In this document: one piece after another, positions 7,526 through 15,300 of the stretch
Position numbering within the stretch: the first letter of the stretch is position 1
Layout: each line of letters opens with the position of its first letter
NCBI RefSeq assembly: GCF_016862555.1
Contig: NZ_BONE01000070.1
Span: 1 to 41,222 of the forward strand
DNA from: Asanoa siamensis
GTDB taxonomy: Bacteria; Actinomycetota; Actinomycetes; Mycobacteriales; Micromonosporaceae
DNA length: 41,222 nt
Direction of reading: 5' to 3'
Program-made: the position numbers and the translations under genes
Notes under the pieces: model-generated
Seen by the model: only the letters and a program-made list of their open reading frames with translations
What the model was told of the DNA's origin: nothing
Database searches by the model: none

Positions 7526-7881
7526 CCTACACGACGGCGGCAATGGTGGGCGTGGTCGGTGCGGTGGTGGTCGACCTCTTCGTCCTGCGTACCCGTCTGC
7601 TCCTGCGCCCGGTGTTCTGGGCCACGTACCCGATCATCGTGTTCTTCCAGCTCCTCTCGAACGGCATCCTGACGGGCCGCAAGATCGTCTTGTACGACCC
7701 GGACGCGATCGTCGGCCTGCGGATCGTCTACGCGCCGGTGGAGGATCTGTTCTTCGGTTTCGCGCTGGTGTTGCTGACGCTGTCGCTGTGGGTGTTCTGG
7801 GGGCGGGTCGGGGTTCAGCGGTCTCCGGTCGCGGGGACGGGTTCGTCCTGGCTGTTGCGCCGCCTGCGCCGCAGGAAGTAG
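7522..7881 (+). CDS. crtYd: Lycopene cyclase subunit, CrtYd type
   Basis: A 119-residue membrane protein, the second cyclase half, with three hydrophobic segments and the motif YAPVEDLFFGFALVLLTLSL near residues 72-92. GTG at 7522 overlaps the crtYc stop by 4 bp, so the subunits are coupled and should form a stoichiometric dimer. Whether beta, gamma or epsilon rings result cannot be read from sequence. The last 67 bp overlap the 3' end of the opposite-strand mannosyltransferase, so the Ser/Arg/Lys-rich tail (RRLRRRK) is constrained by two genes. Confidence 0.87.
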   Translation: MTYTTAAMVGVVGAVVVDLFVLRTRLLLRPVFWATYPIIVFFQLLSNGILTGRKIVLYDPDAIVGLRIVYAPVEDLFFGFALVLLTLSLWVFWGRVGVQRSPVAGTGSSWLLRRLRRRK

Positions 7882-10073
7882 GTCGCCGCGGCGGCGACGA
7901 TCGCGACGTCGGCCAGGGCGCCGGGGAGCTTGGTGAGGACCGGGATGCCCAGGCCGTTGGGGAGGGTCAGGGCGGTGACCCCGACGGCGGCGACGGCGAG
8001 AGCGTTTCTGGTGCGGCCGGGTTTGGTGGCGCAGGCGAGGACGGCGAGGGGGACGAGGGCGTACCAGGGGTAGAAGACGGGCAGCAGGACGGCGGCAGCA
8101 GCCAAGCTCCATCCGGCAGCAGCCACCACCTGCCGCCGCCCCTCCCCGGACCCGTGTTCTCGGTCGGCGCCGGGCCCTGGCGTGTGCTGGTGCGTGGCGT
8201 CCGTCAGCCTGTGGTCGTGGTGGAGGTTGGTCGCCTCTGCGAGCGGAACGGCGCCTTGGTGGTGCTGTTCCGGGTCGGCCGCGCTCGCATCCTCGACACC
8301 GTCCGCCTCGCGGAGCCGCAGTGTGGCCCGCAGGGCTCGCCAGCACAGGCCGAGGGCGATGAGGGCGAGGGCGGCGATGCCGACCGCGCGGGCGACGCTG
8401 ACGGCGGTGTCGACGCCTTCGGGCTGGCCCACCGCCCGGAGCAGGTAGCCGGCCGCCATGCCGACGCCGGTGGGCAGCGAGGTCCACTGGACGAGGCTGC
8501 CGGTGTCGGAAAGGGCGCGGACCCACCCGAGATCGAGCCCGGCGGCGAGGGTGGCGGCCGCGAACACAAGCACGCCGGACGCGGTCACGACGCCGGCGGC
8601 TCGCGCGATGCCGCCCGCTGCGGGTGCGCCACGACTGATCCGCCGGCCGGCGACGAGCAGGACGACGAACGGCAGGACGATGATCGCGGTGACCTTGACC
8701 CCGACGGCGAGCCCCAGCAGTGTCCCGGCCGCGACCGCAGCGCCCCAGGCGTGGCCCCCGACCGAGCGTGGGGACTGCTCCCCGTTTACCTGGGACGGGA
8801 TGTTCGCGCTGGTCCTGGCCGTGCTCTGGGTGATGACCGCGTGATTGCTGTCTGAGCCGGTCGAGACCGTGGAAGCATGCGCTGCTGGAACGGTGGTGGC
8901 GGGTCCGCGTGAGCCCGTCCACGTCGTTTCGTCTGGTGCGGCAAGTCCTCCCGGGCTTGGGGCTTGGGCCGGTGTCCCCGCTGGCCCGCCCGGTGCCGGG
9001 CTGTTGGCGTGGGTCGCCGGTCCCGCCGGGCTCTGGGCGTGGGCCGCCGGTCCCGCCGGGCTCTGGGTGTGGGTCGAGGGTCCCGCCGGGCTCTGGGTGT
9101 GGGCGGCCGGTCCTGCCGGGGTTTGGGTGTGGAGGGCGGTTGTCGTGGGTCCGGCGGGCGTTGCCGGGCTCTGGTCGTGCGCGGCCGGCCCTGCCGGGGT
9201 CTGGGCCTGAACGGCCTCCGCCGCTGTTCCGGCGGGCACTGCCGGACCACGGGCCGTCGTGCCCGCTGCCGCTGTTCCGGCGGGGTCGCGGCGGGCGGCG
9301 GTTGCCGGCACCGCGACGGCCAGCGCCGCGACGATGAGGCCGGCGGTGAGCGCGTCGTTGTGCGCACCGGACACGAGGTGGACAGCGACGAGCGGCGATA
9401 GCAACCCGAGCCACCGAGCCGCGACCGGCGAGACGCCGATGGCACTGGCGAGCCGCCCGGCGTACCCGGCGATCAACACGCCACCGATCAGCGCGACAAC
9501 CCGGAGAAGGGTGACGGCGACGAGCAGTTGATGATCGCCCGCACCCCGCGCGACGGCCGCGGCGAGCCCGGACAGCACGACGCCGACGGGCCCGTACGGC
9601 GCCGGGGTGTGCTGCCACAGGTCGGGCACGGCATCGACCCACGGACAGCCACCGTCGACGGCCCCGACCGCGTAGGGATCGAGCGCGGACCGCCAGATCT
9701 CGCCCTGGCAGGCATAGGAGTAGACATCCCGACTGGCCAACGCCGGCGCGAGCAGCAGTGGCGTGGCCCACAAGGCCCCGGTACCCAGCACCCACCGGCT
9801 GCTGACCCCGTCGAGCCGGCGCCCGATCCGCCACCACGCGCCGGACAGGATCGCGAGCCCGACCACCCATCCGGTCAGCCCGAGCCAGAAGCCGACCCCG
9901 GGCGTGCCAGGCCCGCGCAGGCCCAGACCGGGGTCGCGCCCCGGCAGGGCCCCCGCTCCATACGCCCCCGCGGCGACAACGGCGACCCCGACAAGCCCGG
10001 TGACGCGCAGACCCCACGGGCTGTCCAGGCCACGCACGCCATCGATGATCCCACGCCGACCCGGAACGCCCAC
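7815..10073 (-). CDS. mptA: MptA-like polyprenol-phosphomannose alpha-1,6-mannosyltransferase with repeat insertion
   Basis: A 752-residue GT-C membrane glycosyltransferase. Known members use polyprenyl-phosphate mannose to extend the mannan core of lipomannan and lipoglycans on the outer membrane face. About 11-13 hydrophobic helices flank the landmarks LASRDVYSYACQGEIW (the acidic site after helix 1), YGPVGVV and GAHNDAL. Homologues are usually ~450-550 residues; this one is longer because residues ~265-438 are a Pro/Ala/Thr/Gln-rich insertion holding decapeptide repeats of the HTQSPAGPAA type. A second polar insertion (~575-625) is His-rich. The start GTG at 10073 is uncertain; a GTG 36 bp downstream is possible. 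Position next to idsA matches Rv2174 (mptA). Confidence 0.82.
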   Translation of the reverse strand: MGVPGRRGIIDGVRGLDSPWGLRVTGLVGVAVVAAGAYGAGALPGRDPGLGLRGPGTPGVGFWLGLTGWVVGLAILSGAWWRIGRRLDGVSSRWVLGTGALWATPLLLAPALASRDVYSYACQGEIWRSALDPYAVGAVDGGCPWVDAVPDLWQHTPAPYGPVGVVLSGLAAAVARGAGDHQLLVAVTLLRVVALIGGVLIAGYAGRLASAIGVSPVAARWLGLLSPLVAVHLVSGAHNDALTAGLIVAALAVAVPATAARRDPAGTAAAGTTARGPAVPAGTAAEAVQAQTPAGPAAHDQSPATPAGPTTTALHTQTPAGPAAHTQSPAGPSTHTQSPAGPAAHAQSPAGPATHANSPAPGGPAGTPAQAPSPGGLAAPDETTWTGSRGPATTVPAAHASTVSTGSDSNHAVITQSTARTSANIPSQVNGEQSPRSVGGHAWGAAVAAGTLLGLAVGVKVTAIIVLPFVVLLVAGRRISRGAPAAGGIARAAGVVTASGVLVFAAATLAAGLDLGWVRALSDTGSLVQWTSLPTGVGMAAGYLLRAVGQPEGVDTAVSVARAVGIAALALIALGLCWRALRATLRLREADGVEDASAADPEQHHQGAVPLAEATNLHHDHRLTDATHQHTPGPGADREHGSGEGRRQVVAAAGWSLAAAAVLLPVFYPWYALVPLAVLACATKPGRTRNALAVAAVGVTALTLPNGLGIPVLTKLPGALADVAIVAAAATYFLRRRRRNSQDEPVPATGDR
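8991..9140. repeat. 30-bp tandem repeat inside mptA
   Basis: Five adjacent 30-bp units start at 8991, 9021, 9051, 9081 and 9111. The middle three each begin TCCCGCCGGGCTCTGGG and differ at few positions; the outer ones are more diverged. 30 is divisible by three, and on the minus strand the units encode the decapeptide PAGPxxHxQS. Further degenerate copies continue on both sides to about 8940 and 9210. Confidence 0.85.
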
Positions 10074-10490
10074 CCGCCGCCACTGCCCGCCGTGAGGCCG
10101 GGGGACCAGCAGCGTCGCAGGTCACTCCGGCGCCGCGCCGGATGAGGCGGAGGAGGTCGCTGATCACGCGGGCCGCAGGCGGCCCGCCAGCGCGGCTTCG
10201 GATGGCGGTCGGTCACCGTTGCGGGCGATGACCAACCTTGTTGCTCGGCCCACGCGTTTTACAACCTCGAGGATCAACCCCAGTGCTGGCCCGCACATGC
10301 CCACGCCTCGGCTACCAGCAGATCCAGGCGCGGGAGAGCAGCCGTCGCGTACTCACGGTGGGCCGGCCGCCCTGCGGCCTGACAACACTGTGCGGCCGCA
10401 ACGCCGCGAAGCTCACCGTTCGCCAGGACGAAGGTCGGGCCTGGGCGGCGCCAACGTTCCCGCCTGCGTCGGCGGCGGACGTTGCGGTCG
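10074..10490. other. 417-bp intergenic region between idsA and mptA
   Basis: I see no gene here. Open frames in it are extensions antisense to idsA or mptA. Its base composition is mixed, with an AT-richer patch at 10237-10275. It must hold the mptA promoter on the minus strand and the 3' end of the idsA transcript. One exact 8-bp stem (GCGGGCCG, loop CAGG, CGGCCCGC) lies at 10168-10187 and could attenuate the idsA transcript or sit in the mptA leader. Confidence 0.6.
10168..10187. terminator. Candidate hairpin without U-tract
   Basis: GCGGGCCG and CGGCCCGC pair exactly around a CAGG tetraloop. No T-run follows on either strand, so an intrinsic terminator of the non-U-tract type proposed for actinobacteria, or a leader structure of mptA, are both possible. 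Confidence 0.3.
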
Positions 10491-11633
10491 TCAGTCGGTG
10501 CGGGTGGTGGCGGCGTGGGCCAGGTCGATCAAGGCCGTTCGTGCCTCGCCCTCGATCGGGGCCGCCTCGATCGCGGAGAGTGCCGACTCCAGGAGCACGG
10601 TGATCCTGCGCTCGGTGCGTTCGGCCGCGCCGCTGCCCACGATCACCTCGCGCAGGCGCTCGATTCCCGCGGCGTCGAGCTCCGGCGACCCGAGCAGCCG
10701 GAGCAGGTCGCCGCGGCCCGACTCCGTCGCCGACTCGAACGCCGCCGCGACCAGGTAGGTGCGTTTGCCCTCGCGGAGGTCGTCGCCCGCCGGCTTGCCC
10801 GTCAGGGCGGGGTCGCCGAAGACGCCCAGCAGGTCGTCGCGTAGCTGGAAGGCCTCGCCCAGCGGCAGGCCGTAGCCCGAGTAGGCCGCGGCGACCGGCG
10901 CCGGTGCGTCCGCCAGGGCGGCGCCGAGCAGGAGCGGGCGTTCGACCGTGTACTTCGCCGACTTCAGGCGGGCGACCTTGCCGGCGCGCTCGACCGAGGT
11001 GTCGCCGGTGGCCTGGGTGAGGACGTCGAGGTACTGGCCGATGGTCACCTCCGTACGCATCTCGTCGAAGACCGGGCGGGCGCGGGAGATCGCCGCCGGG
11101 TCGAGGCCGCCCGCGTGCAGCAGCTCGTCGGACCAGACCAGGCACAGGTCGCCCAGCAGCACGGCCGCCGACTCGCCGAAACCGTCGGCGTCGCCGGCCC
11201 AGCCCTGTGCCCGGTGGCTGACCGCGAACCGGCGGTGCACCGCCGGCTCGCCCCGGCGGGTGTCGGAGCGGTCGATCAGGTCGTCGTGGATCAACGCGCT
11301 GGCCTGGACCAGCTCGAGCGCCGCCAGTGCGGTCACCACCTGGTCGGAGTCGTGGCCCCCGGCGCCGCGGAAGCCCCAGTAACCGAATGCCGGCCGCAGC
11401 CGCTTGCCCCCGCGCAGGACGAATCCCTCGATCGCGTCGGCGACCGGCGCCAGCGCGCTGTCGACCCCCGCCATCCAGGCGCGCCGGTCGGCCAGGAACC
11501 ACGCCAGCGACTTGTCGACGCGATGCCGAAGGCCGATGCGGTCCGTGGCGGGCAGGCTCGTAGCCGCCGTCGGGCGGGCGTGGTCGGCAGCGCCGGGGCC
11601 GGCGTCGTCGGAGGGGCTGTGCGGCGCGGTCAC
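10491..11633 (-). CDS. idsA: Polyprenyl (geranylgeranyl-type) diphosphate synthase
   Basis: A 380-residue trans-prenyltransferase that condenses isopentenyl diphosphate with allylic diphosphates. GGKRLRP (75-81), the first Asp-rich motif DDLID in LIHDDLIDRSDTRRG (117-121) and the second in FQLRDDLLGVFGD (266-270) are intact, as is GKP before GDDLREGKRTYL. The residues just before the first Asp-rich motif (ASALIHDD) are small, suggesting a C20 or longer product; geranylgeranyl diphosphate for carotenoids or polyprenol for mannosylation would both fit the neighbours. GTG start at 11633 with a well-spaced promoter directly upstream. Order idsA-mptA matches M. tuberculosis idsA2-mptA. Confidence 0.9.
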   Translation of the reverse strand: MTAPHSPSDDAGPGAADHARPTAATSLPATDRIGLRHRVDKSLAWFLADRRAWMAGVDSALAPVADAIEGFVLRGGKRLRPAFGYWGFRGAGGHDSDQVVTALAALELVQASALIHDDLIDRSDTRRGEPAVHRRFAVSHRAQGWAGDADGFGESAAVLLGDLCLVWSDELLHAGGLDPAAISRARPVFDEMRTEVTIGQYLDVLTQATGDTSVERAGKVARLKSAKYTVERPLLLGAALADAPAPVAAAYSGYGLPLGEAFQLRDDLLGVFGDPALTGKPAGDDLREGKRTYLVAAAFESATESGRGDLLRLLGSPELDAAGIERLREVIVGSGAAERTERRITVLLESALSAIEAAPIEGEARTALIDLAHAATTRTD

Positions 11634-11639
11634 GCCACG

Positions 11640-11668
11640 AAACTAGGGTCAAACCGGCGCGACGACAA
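11640..11668 (-). promoter_or_regulatory. idsA promoter, apparently leaderless
   Basis: On the minus strand TTGTCG (11668-11663), a 17-bp spacer, then TAGTTT (11645-11640), ending 6 nt before the GTG at 11633. Box sequence and spacing fit a housekeeping sigma promoter with transcription starting at the start codon. Confidence 0.6.
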
Positions 11669-11819
11669 CTGGAGCGGTAACTACCGCGTGGCGACCCACC
11701 GTGTACGGCCGCGGGACCGTGCCCTCGCCGGCGGCCCGCGACCTCCGCCGCGGCGCGCACCGATCGCCCCGGCCGCCCCGAGCCGCGCGGCACCGCCCCC
11801 GCGCCACGCGGCCGGCCGG

Positions 11820-13208
11820 CTAGCCATCGCCGGCCGCCCGGGACCGGGAACCCCAGGCCGGCTCGCCGCCCAGCGGCCGCGGCAGATAGGGCCGGGCCGC
11901 CACCATCAGGTCGGCGTAGTCCCGCGCCGCCGGCAACCGCGCGTGCGGCGCCAGTCGATCACCGAACGCGGTCAGCAGGTCGAGCACCCGCGTCGAGCCG
12001 GACCGGATCGTGTCGAGCACCGCCGCGCCGGCCGCGAGCACGGCCCCCTCGGGCTCGCCGGCGTCGAGCCGGGCCCGGGCCAGCCAGGCCTGGTCGAGCG
12101 CGGCGGTGCGGGGCTGGCCCGAGCGGGCGGCGGCCCGGGACAGCAGCGGTAGCGCCCGGGCCGGCCGGCCGAGCTGGACCAGGCACCGGCCGGCCAACGC
12201 GTCGAGCTCGCCCTCGTCGAGCCAGTAGAGCCAGGGCGGGTCGTGCTCGGCGGCCCGCCGCTCGGTCGCGCGTTGGGCGGCGCCGAGCGCGGCCTCGGCA
12301 GCACCGCGCAGCCCGGCCGAGGCCGCCGCGAACGCGATCCGGTGCAGCAGCAACGCCCGGCCGGAGGCCGACAGGGCGCGCCGCGCACCCGCGTAGGCGG
12401 TGCGGGCCAGGAGCAGCGCCGGCGCCGGGTCACCGGAACCGACGAGCAGGTGGCTGGCCGAGCCGAGGACGTGGCCGGCGAGCGGCCGGTCGCCCGCGGC
12501 GGCGGCCGAGGCCAACGCGGCGCGATAGGCGGACAGCGCGCCGACCGGGTCGCCGGCGTCGGCCAGCGTCCAGCCGCGGAGCTGGAACACCTCGGCCCGG
12601 GTCCGGGCCGCCTTGCGGGTCAGCGGCACGCCGGCCGGTGGCAGGGTGGCCTGGTCGGCCGTCGCCGCCAGCCCGTGCACCGCCATCGCGAGCTCGGCGC
12701 CGCCGAGCACGTCGTCGAGGCGGCGGGCGGCGGCGAGCCGCGCGGTCACCTCGGCCACGGTGGCCGGCCCCGCCCTGGCGACAGGCCCCGAGGCCGGCCG
12801 CGGCGGCCCGATCAGCGGCGGCTCGTCGGCGGTCAGCCAGGTGTGGGCGAGCCCCAGCAGGTCGAGACCGACCCGGTCGCGGCTCTCCGGTCGGTTGGGG
12901 CCGGGCCGCCCGGGCGCGATCAGCCGCTGCCGGACCCGACTCCGCTCGGCCGCCACAGCCAGGCCGTCGACCGGCACGTCGAGCACCGCGGCGAGCCAAC
13001 CGAGCCAGAACTCGGCCGGGAGCCGCTCCTCGCGCTCCCAGCGGCTGACCTCGTGCCGGGTCACGGTCGGGCTGCCCGACGCGGCGCAGAGGTGCTCGGC
13101 CAGCCGGAGCTGGCTCCACCCCCGGCGCAGCCGTAGCTGTGTCAGATAGGGACCGAACGTGGGACGCGGACCGGCCGCGTCGAACGGGTGCGGTGGCGAC
13201 GCGGACAT
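11820..13208 (-). CDS. XRE-type HTH regulator with TPR-like C-terminal domain
   Basis: A 462-residue protein. Residues ~12-75 form a Cro/CI-type HTH (FGPYLTQLRLRRGWSQLRLA, then TVTRHEVSRWEREERLPAEF). The remainder is Ala/Leu/Arg-rich helical repeats of TPR kind (LRGWTLADAGDPVGALSAYR and similar ~35-residue units), the layout of many actinomycete regulators that sense a peptide or small ligand. Two adjacent ATGs (13211 and 13208) follow GGGGAGGG; I prefer 13208 because its spacing to GGAGG is 7 nt. A much longer upstream open frame overlaps metF antisense and is rejected. It is divergent from metF, but no functional link is evident. Confidence 0.82.
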   Translation of the reverse strand: MSASPPHPFDAAGPRPTFGPYLTQLRLRRGWSQLRLAEHLCAASGSPTVTRHEVSRWEREERLPAEFWLGWLAAVLDVPVDGLAVAAERSRVRQRLIAPGRPGPNRPESRDRVGLDLLGLAHTWLTADEPPLIGPPRPASGPVARAGPATVAEVTARLAAARRLDDVLGGAELAMAVHGLAATADQATLPPAGVPLTRKAARTRAEVFQLRGWTLADAGDPVGALSAYRAALASAAAAGDRPLAGHVLGSASHLLVGSGDPAPALLLARTAYAGARRALSASGRALLLHRIAFAAASAGLRGAAEAALGAAQRATERRAAEHDPPWLYWLDEGELDALAGRCLVQLGRPARALPLLSRAAARSGQPRTAALDQAWLARARLDAGEPEGAVLAAGAAVLDTIRSGSTRVLDLLTAFGDRLAPHARLPAARDYADLMVAARPYLPRPLGGEPAWGSRSRAAGDG

Positions 13209-13437
13209 CATGGACCCTCCCCGTGACAAGCGGTGCTGCCTGTGGCCCCCGGACGCCGCGAACGGCATCCCACGCGTCGCCCTGCTGACCGTGGGGGCGG
13301 CCCGCGGCGCGTAGAACACATGTACCCCACGGGTGCGACGTTTTCCCGTCCCCAACCCGCCGCCGACGCCGCCACCAGGGCAAACCCGCGTTGTCCACAG
13401 GCGTTCGGTGGGGCGTCCCGGCCCGCCGCCCAGCCGG

Positions 13438-13443
13438 TACGCT
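13438..13443 (+). promoter_or_regulatory. Candidate -10 element of metF
   Basis: TACGCT ends 6 nt before the GTG at 13450 and nothing resembling a ribosome site lies between, suggesting a leaderless metF transcript. No -35 at ideal spacing was found. Confidence 0.4.
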
Positions 13444-13449
13444 CGACCC

Positions 13450-14367
13450 GTGGCACTCGGACTCCCTTCGATCCTTCCCGGATCACAGCCGTCGATCGGT
13501 GACCTGATCCGCGATGCGGGTCCGACCTTCTCGTTCGAGTTCTTCCCGCCCAAAACGCCCGAAGGCGAGGTGCAGCTGTGGCGCGCGATCCGCGAGCTCG
13601 AGCCGCTGCGGCCGTCGTTCGTCTCGATCACCTACGGCGCGGGCGGCACCACCCGGGACACCACGGTCGCGGTGACCGAGCGGGTGGCGACCGAGACCAC
13701 ACTGCTGCCGATGGCGCATTTGACGGCCGTCAACCACTCGGTGGCCGAGCTACGCAACGTGATCGGCCGGCTGGCCGGCGCCGGCATCCGCAACATCCTC
13801 GCCGTGCGCGGCGACCCGCCCGGCAACCCCAACGGGGAGTGGGTGCGCCACCCCGAGGGCGTCGACTACGCCGAAGATCTCGTCCGGATCATCCGCGAGT
13901 CCGGTGACTTCTGCGTCGGCGTGGCCGCCTTCCCCTACAAGCACCCGCGGTCGGCCGACGTCGCCAGCGACACCGAGCACTTCATCCGCAAGTGCCGCTC
14001 CGGCGCCGACTTCGCGATCACGCAGATGTTCTTCGACGGCGACGACTACCTACGGCTCCGCGACCGGGTGGCCGCCGCCGGCTGCGACACCCCGATCCTG
14101 CCCGGCGTCATGCCGGTGACCAGGATGAGCACGATCGCCCGCTCCGAGCAGCTATCGGGCGCGCCGTTCCCGCCGGCGCTGGCCGAGCAGTTCGCGCGGG
14201 TGGCCGACGATCCCGAGGCGGTGCGCCGGCTCGGCATCGAGCAGGCGAGCCAGATGTGCCGCCGGCTGCTCGACGAGGGCGTGCCCGGCATCCACTTCAT
14301 CACGCTCAACCGGTCCACGGCGACGCGCGAAGTCTGGCAACACCTACGGGTCGACGCCGCGGTGTGA
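13450..14367 (+). CDS. metF: 5,10-methylenetetrahydrofolate reductase
   Basis: A 305-residue TIM-barrel flavoenzyme that reduces methylene-THF to methyl-THF for methionine synthesis. Typical landmarks: SFEFFPPKTPEGE near residue 25 (catalytic Glu), PSFVSITYGAGGTTRD, AHLTAVNHS, NILAVRGDPP (FAD/folate Asp), IGVAAFPYKHP as VGVAAFPYKHP, FAITQMFFDGDDY and PGVMPV. The GTG start gives a normal length; the frame is open further upstream but without homology. In M. tuberculosis the gene in this neighbourhood, Rv2172c, has also been assigned as an MTHFR, though of a divergent type. Confidence 0.93.
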   Translation: MALGLPSILPGSQPSIGDLIRDAGPTFSFEFFPPKTPEGEVQLWRAIRELEPLRPSFVSITYGAGGTTRDTTVAVTERVATETTLLPMAHLTAVNHSVAELRNVIGRLAGAGIRNILAVRGDPPGNPNGEWVRHPEGVDYAEDLVRIIRESGDFCVGVAAFPYKHPRSADVASDTEHFIRKCRSGADFAITQMFFDGDDYLRLRDRVAAAGCDTPILPGVMPVTRMSTIARSEQLSGAPFPPALAEQFARVADDPEAVRRLGIEQASQMCRRLLDEGVPGIHFITLNRSTATREVWQHLRVDAAV

Positions 14368-14487
14368 CCGGCTCCTGTCCCGACGTGGACGACCTCCGAG
14401 CCGCGGCGGCCGCACGTGGTCGCAGGGCCGGCCTGGGTCGACAAATCGGGACAAAACCTAGACCGCCGATCGACGGTTGAGCTGAAC

Positions 14488-15165
14488 GTGGGCACAAGGC
14501 TGGGTTGGCACGACTACGCGGCACGCTGGGCGGCGCTCCACGGGGGCTTCGACCCGCGCCAGGCCGGCATCGCTGTCCGCGGCTGGATCCGGCTGTCCTA
14601 CGAGATCGGCTCGCGACTCGGCCGCCTGCGGATCAGCCCGACGGCGGTCACCACCGGCGGCCTCGCCCTCTGCGCGGCCACCCCGATCGCCGCCACCCGC
14701 GCGCCCGGCGGCCTGCTCACGGCCGCGATCCTGGTCCTCCTGGCCGCGGTGGCCGACAGCGTCGACGGCGCGGTCGCGGTCTCGACCGACCGCACGACCA
14801 GGCTGGGTTACGTCTACGACTCGGTCGCCGACCGCCTCGGCGAACTCTGCTGGCTGACCGCCTTCTGGGTAGCCGGCGCCCCGGCACCCCTGGTCTTCAC
14901 GGCGGGCGCGCTCTCCTGGCTGCACGAGTACATCCGCGCCCGCGCCGCCGCGGCCGGCATGACCGAGATCGGCACGGTCACGGTCGGCGAACGCCCGAGC
15001 CGCGTCAGCGTCACCACGGTCGCCTTCCTGGCGGCCGCAGCCGCCGGCGGCCTCGACCGCGACCTGGTCCCGGGCACGCTCACGGTCTTCCTCGCGCTCT
15101 GGATCCTCCTGGCGGCCTTCGGCCTGACCCAACTCACCCGCGCGGTACGCCGCCACCTGCGCTGA
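14488..15165 (+). CDS. CDP-alcohol phosphatidyltransferase family protein with altered motif
   Basis: A 225-residue membrane enzyme with about six helices. The family joins a CDP-activated alcohol (such as CDP-diacylglycerol) to a second alcohol. The signature D-x2-D-G-x2-A-R-x8-G-x3-D-x3-D is present at exact spacing (D90, D93, G94, G107, D111, D115), but the Arg is Val98. All four metal aspartates remain, so catalysis is plausible. The substrate is unknown; activity on polyprenol or inositol derivatives would suit the mptA/idsA neighbourhood. I chose GTG 14488 (VGTRLGWHDY); GTG 14416 is an in-frame alternative adding 24 residues. Confidence 0.8.
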   Translation: MGTRLGWHDYAARWAALHGGFDPRQAGIAVRGWIRLSYEIGSRLGRLRISPTAVTTGGLALCAATPIAATRAPGGLLTAAILVLLAAVADSVDGAVAVSTDRTTRLGYVYDSVADRLGELCWLTAFWVAGAPAPLVFTAGALSWLHEYIRARAAAAGMTEIGTVTVGERPSRVSVTTVAFLAAAAAGGLDRDLVPGTLTVFLALWILLAAFGLTQLTRAVRRHLR

Positions 15166-15233
15166 CGGGCTTTGCACGCCTTCGGCCAGTCTGACTTCAC
15201 ATAGCTTGAACGCGGAGATTCGGACGCGAGAAG

Positions 15234-15253
15234 CACTCGTACGAGTGATTTTT
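15234..15253 (+). terminator. Palindrome followed by a T-run
   Basis: CACTCGTACGAGTG (15234-15247) is a perfect 14-bp palindrome. As RNA it can form a 5-bp stem with a GTAC loop, and ATTTTT follows. It lies 68 bp after the CDP-alcohol transferase stop and 53 bp before the foreign nuclease gene. It can act as an intrinsic terminator for the former; equally, it could be an operator for the latter. Confidence 0.45.
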
Positions 15254-15282
15254 CGATCTAGCGCATTGTGTTCAGCAACTCC

Positions 15283-15288
15283 TAGACT
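15283..15288 (+). promoter_or_regulatory. Candidate -10 element of the nuclease gene
   Basis: TAGACT ends 12 nt before the ATG at 15301. TTGTGT at 15266 is too close to be its -35. The leader would be only a few nucleotides long. Confidence 0.35.
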
Positions 15289-15300
15289 GCCGGACACAGC

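Noticed and set aside
7210-10167. Very long open frame (about 985 codons) on the minus strand
   Set aside because: It is a shifted frame across mptA and crtYc/crtYd; its translation is Arg/Pro-rich low complexity without family motifs, while mptA in the neighbouring frame has clear GT-C features.
13309-13322. LexA-like GAACACATGTAC between the XRE gene and metF
   Set aside because: One mismatch in the conserved core (GTAC for GTTC) and no damage-response gene adjacent.
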